Shown here piece after piece: positions 6,054 through 9,164 of a DNA stretch of 9,164 bases; the stretch's first letter is position 1, and the number at the start of each line of letters is the position of its first letter. Below the pieces are notes generated by a model that was not told where the DNA came from, did no database searches, and saw only the letters and a list, made by a program, of their open reading frames with translations. Made by a program: the position numbers and the translations under genes. This stretch comes from Spirochaeta sp. (lineage in GTDB: Bacteria > Spirochaetota > Spirochaetia > DSM-2461). The DNA lies in assembly GCA_030635565.1 (NCBI GenBank), contig DAOVYP010000060.1, forward strand, positions 1 to 9,164, in the 5' to 3' direction.

Positions 6054-8444
6054 TCATTTTTGCAGTTTTTCGGCTACTTTGGGCAGTGCCAGGGCAATTA
6101 CCTCGTCAAGATTCTTCATCGGATGGAAAGAGATGCCCTTTTTCACATGTTCGGGTATCTCTTCCAGATCCCGCAGGTTTGCCTCCGGGATGATGACATC
6201 CTTCACCTTATGGCGTCGGGCGGCAATGGTTTTTTCCTTCAGGCCGCCGATAGCCAGTACTTTACCGGTGAGGCTGAGCTCCCCGGTCATGGCCAGATTG
6301 CTGCGTATTTTCTGTCCCGTTGCCAATGAGAGCAGGGCGGTGGTCATGGTGATACCCGCCGAGGGGCCGTCCTTGGGAGTGGCGCCCTCGGGAATGTGGA
6401 GGTGTACGATGTGGGTGTCAAAGAATTTTTCGACATCTTCGATGATTTCCATGATTTTCCGGGCCCGGGTGTAGGCGATGGCGGCGGATTCCTTCATCAC
6501 ATCCCCCATCTGACCGGTGAGTTTGAACCCGTTTTTACCCTTGACGGCTTCGGCTTCGATGACCAGGACGTCTCCGCCCATGCTGGTCCAGGCCAGACCC
6601 AGGGCCATTCCCGGTATTACGGCTTTTTTCAGACCGTCTTCCCGGAAATGGGGCTTCTTCAGATACTCTTCCAGTGTATCAGCGGTGACGCGGACGGGAA
6701 GTTCACCCTTGTCCTCCACCACCTGCCGGGCCACCTTGCGGTGGATACGATCAACGGCTTTCTCAAAGGTCCGCATACCGGCGTCCCGAGCGTAGCCCTC
6801 GGCAATGGCTTTCAGGGCCGTTTTATTGTACCTGATCTGACCCCGCTTGAGACCGTGTTTTTTCAGGCTTTTGGGAATGATGTAGCGTTTGGCAATTTCA
6901 GTTTTTTCTTCCACCACATAACCTGAGAGACGGATCACTTCCATTCTGTCCAGCAGGGGTCGGGGAATGGGATCCAGGGTGTTGGCGGTGGCCACGAAGA
7001 CCACATGAGATAAATCGAATGGCAAATCCAGATAATGATCCCGGAAATTGATATTCTGTTCGGGATCCAGCACCTCCAGCAAAGCTGAAGATGGGTCGCC
7101 CTGGAAGCTGGTGCCCAGCTTGTCAATCTCGTCGATCATGAACACCGGCGCCCGGGACTTGACGATTTTCATCCCCTGGAGAATCTTACCGGGCATGGCG
7201 CCGACATAGGTACGCCGGTGGCCCTTGATTTCGGCCTCATCCCGCATCCCTCCAACCGAGTACCGGAAAAAGGGCCGGTTCATGGCCCGGGCGATTGATT
7301 TGCCGATTGAAGTTTTACCCACCCCCGGGGGGCCTACCAGCAGGATGATGGACCCTTTGGAATCCTCTTTAAGCTTGCGCACCGCCAGGTACTCGATGAT
7401 GCGTTCTTTTACATCTTCAAGTCCGTAGTGATCCTCGTCGAGTATTCGTATGGAGGCGGCCATGTCGATGTCGTCGGCACCCGGCTCGTTCCAGGGAAGC
7501 GACACAATCCAGTCCAGGTAATTCCGGGTAACGATGTACTCGCTGGATGAAGGCTCCATCACCTGGAATTTGTCCAGTTCCTGCTCAACCTGTTCGGCGA
7601 TTTCCCCTTTGAAAGCGAAGGCTTCGATGGCCTCCTTGAACTTCTGATATCCACTGGAGCGGGCATCGGTAGGTTCTCCCAGCTCTTTTTTTATGGCCTT
7701 GAGTTCTTCCCGGAGGAAATAATCCCGTTGGCTTTTTTCGATTTTTTCATTGATCTCTCCGGTGATGCGCTTCTGGATCTTCGCCAGCTCGTGTTCTTTC
7801 TTAATGTGTATGAGCACCATTTCCATGCGTTTTTTCACATTCAGGGTCTCGAGAATTTCCTGCTGCTTGTCCCGGTCTACGTTAAGGATGCTGGTGATGA
7901 AATCGGCGATTTTCCCGGGATTGTCGATGTTCACCATATTCAGCCGCATTTCTTCAGAGAAAAGCGGATTGTCCTCACTGATCTGTTTCATCTCGGTAAG
8001 CAGAGCCCGGGTGAGGGCTTTGAGCTCTTTATCTTCGGAGTCGTAATCGTCGTCCAGGTATTCCACCGCCGCCGAGTAGGGACTCACATCGTTATGTATC
8101 CTGGCGACACGGAAGCGCTTGAGGGTGCTGATGAAGATATTGATGCCGCCGTCGGGCAGGTTGATGCGCTTGACGATCTTTGCGGCTGTCCCGATCCTGT
8201 GCAATTCACCGGGACTGGGGGATTCAGCGCCGGGATCGGTGGTGAGTACCAGACCTACCACCTTGTGGGTTTCCATCGCTTTGTCGATGACGGCAATATC
8301 CTCGGTACCGGTAATCATGATGGGGGTGAAAATCCCGGGGAATATCGGTTTCCCCTGCAGCGGGACGATATAAATAAGGTTGGGCAGCGCCTCGGTGGCG
8401 GCGATGACCTGAGTTTCGTTTTCGTTCTTGTTCTCGTCTGACAT
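6054..8444 (-). CDS. lon: ATP-dependent protease Lon
   Basis: A full-length 796-residue Lon, the cytoplasmic AAA+ protease that degrades misfolded and regulatory proteins. The N-terminal substrate-binding domain begins at about residue 22 (LIYIVPLQGKPIFPGIFTP) after an acidic, Asn-rich leader. A long helical region spans about 200-300. The ATPase part has Walker A GPPGVGKTS (371-379), Walker B VFMIDEID (434-441) and the arginine-finger region RPLLDRMEVI (495-504). The protease domain has KDGPSAG with catalytic Ser695 and GGLKEK with Lys738; their spacing of 43 equals that of the E. coli Ser679-Lys722 dyad. The start has GGGAG 8 bases upstream and a plausible promoter. The DUF1707 gene lies downstream with no evident terminator between. 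I saw no CIRCE-type heat-shock operator upstream. Its ATPase and protease motifs are intact, so it should be active. Confidence 0.97.
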   Translation of the reverse strand: MSDENKNENETQVIAATEALPNLIYIVPLQGKPIFPGIFTPIMITGTEDIAVIDKAMETHKVVGLVLTTDPGAESPSPGELHRIGTAAKIVKRINLPDGGINIFISTLKRFRVARIHNDVSPYSAAVEYLDDDYDSEDKELKALTRALLTEMKQISEDNPLFSEEMRLNMVNIDNPGKIADFITSILNVDRDKQQEILETLNVKKRMEMVLIHIKKEHELAKIQKRITGEINEKIEKSQRDYFLREELKAIKKELGEPTDARSSGYQKFKEAIEAFAFKGEIAEQVEQELDKFQVMEPSSSEYIVTRNYLDWIVSLPWNEPGADDIDMAASIRILDEDHYGLEDVKERIIEYLAVRKLKEDSKGSIILLVGPPGVGKTSIGKSIARAMNRPFFRYSVGGMRDEAEIKGHRRTYVGAMPGKILQGMKIVKSRAPVFMIDEIDKLGTSFQGDPSSALLEVLDPEQNINFRDHYLDLPFDLSHVVFVATANTLDPIPRPLLDRMEVIRLSGYVVEEKTEIAKRYIIPKSLKKHGLKRGQIRYNKTALKAIAEGYARDAGMRTFEKAVDRIHRKVARQVVEDKGELPVRVTADTLEEYLKKPHFREDGLKKAVIPGMALGLAWTSMGGDVLVIEAEAVKGKNGFKLTGQMGDVMKESAAIAYTRARKIMEIIEDVEKFFDTHIVHLHIPEGATPKDGPSAGITMTTALLSLATGQKIRSNLAMTGELSLTGKVLAIGGLKEKTIAARRHKVKDVIIPEANLRDLEEIPEHVKKGISFHPMKNLDEVIALALPKVAEKLQK

Positions 8445-8462
8445 TGAAGATTCTCCCTTCTA

Positions 8463-8491
8463 AAAATACGACTTGAAGAAGGGCTCGGCAA
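8463..8491 (-). promoter_or_regulatory. Candidate sigma-70-type promoter of lon
   Basis: On the minus strand, TTGCCG (8486-8491) and TATTTT (8463-8468) are separated by exactly 17 bases, with 4 of 6 matches in each box. The -10 lies 18 bases before the lon start codon, leaving a short leader that contains the Shine-Dalgarno GGGAG at 8453-8457. No heat-shock signature is visible. Confidence 0.4.
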
Positions 8492-8537
8492 ACGGAATTT
8501 TCCTGTTGCCCGTATTCGGTGAAAAAAGCGGGGATTC

Positions 8538-8640
8538 TACCCAGGGCAGAACCCTGAAAAGGGGTTGCCGATGGTGACTGCTCATAATTTCGCCTTTGTC
8601 GCAACGTTCCTCGGCTTTGCCTGCGGTACGCTGCTGATGG
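8538..8640. repeat. Diverged copy of the right-hand structured repeat, in the lon upstream region
   Basis: Two segments match the region at 8997-9164. Bases 8605-8630 (CGTTCCTCGGCT, a variable middle, CGGTACG) match 9024-9050 in the same orientation, with GCTCAT upstream in both. Bases 8538-8556 (TACCCAGGG, a loop, CCCTG) match the reverse complement of the third hairpin of the cloverleaf and the ACCCC beside it. The copy is decayed, with a 5-base stem where the other has 7. Apart from this and the lon promoter, bases 8445-8743 hold nothing I can name. Confidence 0.5.
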
Positions 8641-8732
8641 CAAAACCGCTGTTTTCCTCTCGGTTCGTTCAGGAATCAATCTTCATTGAATCCGGCTCAT
8701 CCCATCGCTTGTCTTTTATAGGTACTGTACAA

Positions 8733-8737
8733 AGGAG
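8733..8737 (+). promoter_or_regulatory. Ribosome binding site deciding the small lipoprotein start
   Basis: AGGAG lies 6 bases before the GTG at 8744. The in-frame TTG at 8738 touches this site and is too close to use it, so GTG is the likely start. Confidence 0.65.
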
Positions 8738-8743
8738 TTGTCA

Positions 8744-8953
8744 GTGAAAAAATACATCATGGGTTTGGCCATGCTGGGAATCCTGATTGCCGCCGGTTGT
8801 CAGACGAAAGTCGAAACATTTTCAAGTTATATGTCGGATATGGAGAACGATGTCAACAAAATCGTCAAAGATTCCGCAAGAGCCGACCGAGTTGTCGCCG
8901 AGCTTATTGAGTTGGAACAGTTTTTTACCGGGTCAAACCCGATTATCAGTTAA
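8744..8953 (+). CDS. Small predicted lipoprotein of unknown function
   Basis: A 69-residue product from a GTG start with a good AGGAG site. Residues 1-18 are a signal peptide (KK, then YIMGLAMLGILIAAG) ending in a relaxed lipobox with Cys19 (IAAGC), of the kind accepted in spirochaetes. The mature part has only about 50 residues (QTKVETFSSYMSDMENDV and on), is acidic and helix-prone, with heptad-like spacing of hydrophobic residues (VNKIV, ADRVVAELIELEQFF), and ends in two tandem TAA stops. I recognise no family. It could be a small structural lipoprotein or the remnant of a longer gene. It stands alone, divergent from lon, with related repeat sequences on both sides. I found no convincing promoter boxes in front of it. 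Confidence 0.7.
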   Translation: MKKYIMGLAMLGILIAAGCQTKVETFSSYMSDMENDVNKIVKDSARADRVVAELIELEQFFTGSNPIIS

Positions 8954-8972
8954 TAATGACAAAGAAAAAGAA

Positions 8973-8987
8973 GTTTGATTCCCAAAC
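8973..8987. repeat. Short hairpin after the small lipoprotein
   Basis: GTTTG and CAAAC pair over the loop ATTCC, 19 bases after the tandem stops. It is a weak stem without a T-run. It is listed because it opens the string of inverted repeats that fills the rest of the window. Confidence 0.4.
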
Positions 8988-9070
8988 GAATGAGAGGAGT
9001 GAGCTTGCTCATTCTGTCGGGATCGTTCCTCGGCTCTCGCCTCCGGTACGACCCTTGATCCGAATGAGAG
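8988..9070. repeat. Nested inverted repeat with alternative GAATGAG/CTCATTC pairing
   Basis: GAATGAGAG occurs at 8988-8996 and again at 9062-9070. The complement CTCATTC lies between them at 9008-9014, so it can pair with either copy. It can also pair with GAGTGAG (8997-9003) over a CTTG tetraloop with one G-T wobble. Pairing with the right copy continues, after a 5-base bulge, into GGATC (9020-9024) with GATCC (9057-9061), giving 12 pairs around an inner imperfect CGTTCC/GGTACG stem. No protein frame makes sense here. Confidence 0.6.
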
Positions 9071-9083
9071 CAGGGAAAGCAAG

Positions 9084-9164
9084 GTTTCATACCCCGCGGC
9101 TTGCCGCGGAAAGGAGTCGCCTCTGGCGACTCCGGATCCAGGGCTCTGCCCTGGGGTATGATAC
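9084..9164. repeat. Cloverleaf-like palindromic element, possibly continuing past the window
   Basis: An outer stem joins GTTTCATACC (9084-9093) to GGTATGATAC (9155-9164) with a single T-T mismatch. It encloses three perfect hairpins: CCGCGG-CTTG-CCGCGG (9094-9109), GGAGTCGCC-TCT-GGCGACTCC (9113-9133) and CCAGGGC-TCT-GCCCTGG (9138-9154). The first and third abut the outer stem with no spare base. The arm lengths and missing conserved bases exclude tRNA. ACCCCGCGGCTTGCCGCGG-type palindromes resemble the REP-like interspersed repeats found near RAYT (Y1 transposase) genes in many bacteria, but that link is from memory, and no transposase is inside the window. Confidence 0.65.

Noticed and set aside
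7728..8441. 237-codon plus-strand frame opposite the N-terminal part of lon
   Set aside because: Phe/Gly/Asp/His-rich translation typical of an antisense shadow; the lon frame carries all the conserved motifs.
8445..8743. CIRCE-type heat-shock operator upstream of lon
   Set aside because: No TTAGCACTC/GAGTGCTAA inverted repeat or near match was seen.
8565..8747. 60-codon plus-strand frame with a hydrophobic stretch upstream of the small lipoprotein
   Set aside because: It runs through the repeat copy, covers the ribosome binding site and start of the lipoprotein, and has no convincing site of its own. Its hydrophobic segment comes from repeat sequence.
8988..9070. CRISPR array, because of the repeated GAATGAGAG
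   Set aside because: Only two short copies exist, the intervening sequence is itself palindromic, and there are no cas genes.
9094..9154. Rho-independent terminator for the small lipoprotein
   Set aside because: The hairpins are strong but no T-run follows any of them on either strand, and they begin more than 100 bases after the stop.
9084..9164. tRNA or other standard RNA gene, because of the cloverleaf shape
   Set aside because: Arms of 6, 9 and 7 pairs, loops of 3-4 bases, no TTC-type loop or anticodon loop of 7.

Overview
The window most likely comes from the chromosome of a spirochaete. The clue is the N-terminus of its Lon protease (a PLQGKPIFPGIFTP-type segment), with a moderately GC-rich composition and relaxed lipoboxes in support. 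This is recognition from memory, not a search, so the assignment is moderate. Most genes are ordinary bacterial genes with clear Shine-Dalgarno sites.

Layout. Bases 1-320 hold the 3' end of a TupA-like ATP-grasp gene on the plus strand. It converges, with overlapping stop codons, on a complete minus-strand M29 metallo-aminopeptidase (317-1549). A 55-base gap separates that gene from a divergent plus-strand run: pabB (1605-2615), pabC (2599-3219, overlapping pabB), an exported PPC-PPC-trypsin-like protease (3298-4839) and an ankyrin-repeat lipoprotein (4858-5310). The pab pair makes p-aminobenzoate for folate synthesis. The protease and ankyrin lipoprotein are envelope proteins that probably share the transcript. 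This run meets a minus-strand pair coming the other way: lon (6054-8444), followed downstream by a soluble DUF1707/LiaF-like protein (5353-5982). To the right lies a very small lipoprotein (8744-8953) within about 700 bases that hold no other gene.

The least ordinary part is the right end. Bases 8973-9164 are dense in inverted repeats. They include nested, mutually exclusive GAATGAG/CTCATTC pairings, and then a cloverleaf in which a closing stem (9084-9093 with 9155-9164) encloses three perfect hairpins. A diverged copy of parts of this region lies on the other side of the small lipoprotein, in the lon upstream region (about 8538-8640). I read this as a family of structured interspersed repeats or a small non-autonomous element. 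I saw no transposase, CRISPR array, tRNA or rRNA.

A second structural oddity is in the first codons of the exported protease. One GCAGCC segment there can pair with a GGCTGC on either side, and the same bases encode a Cys/Arg-rich leader before the signal-peptide core.
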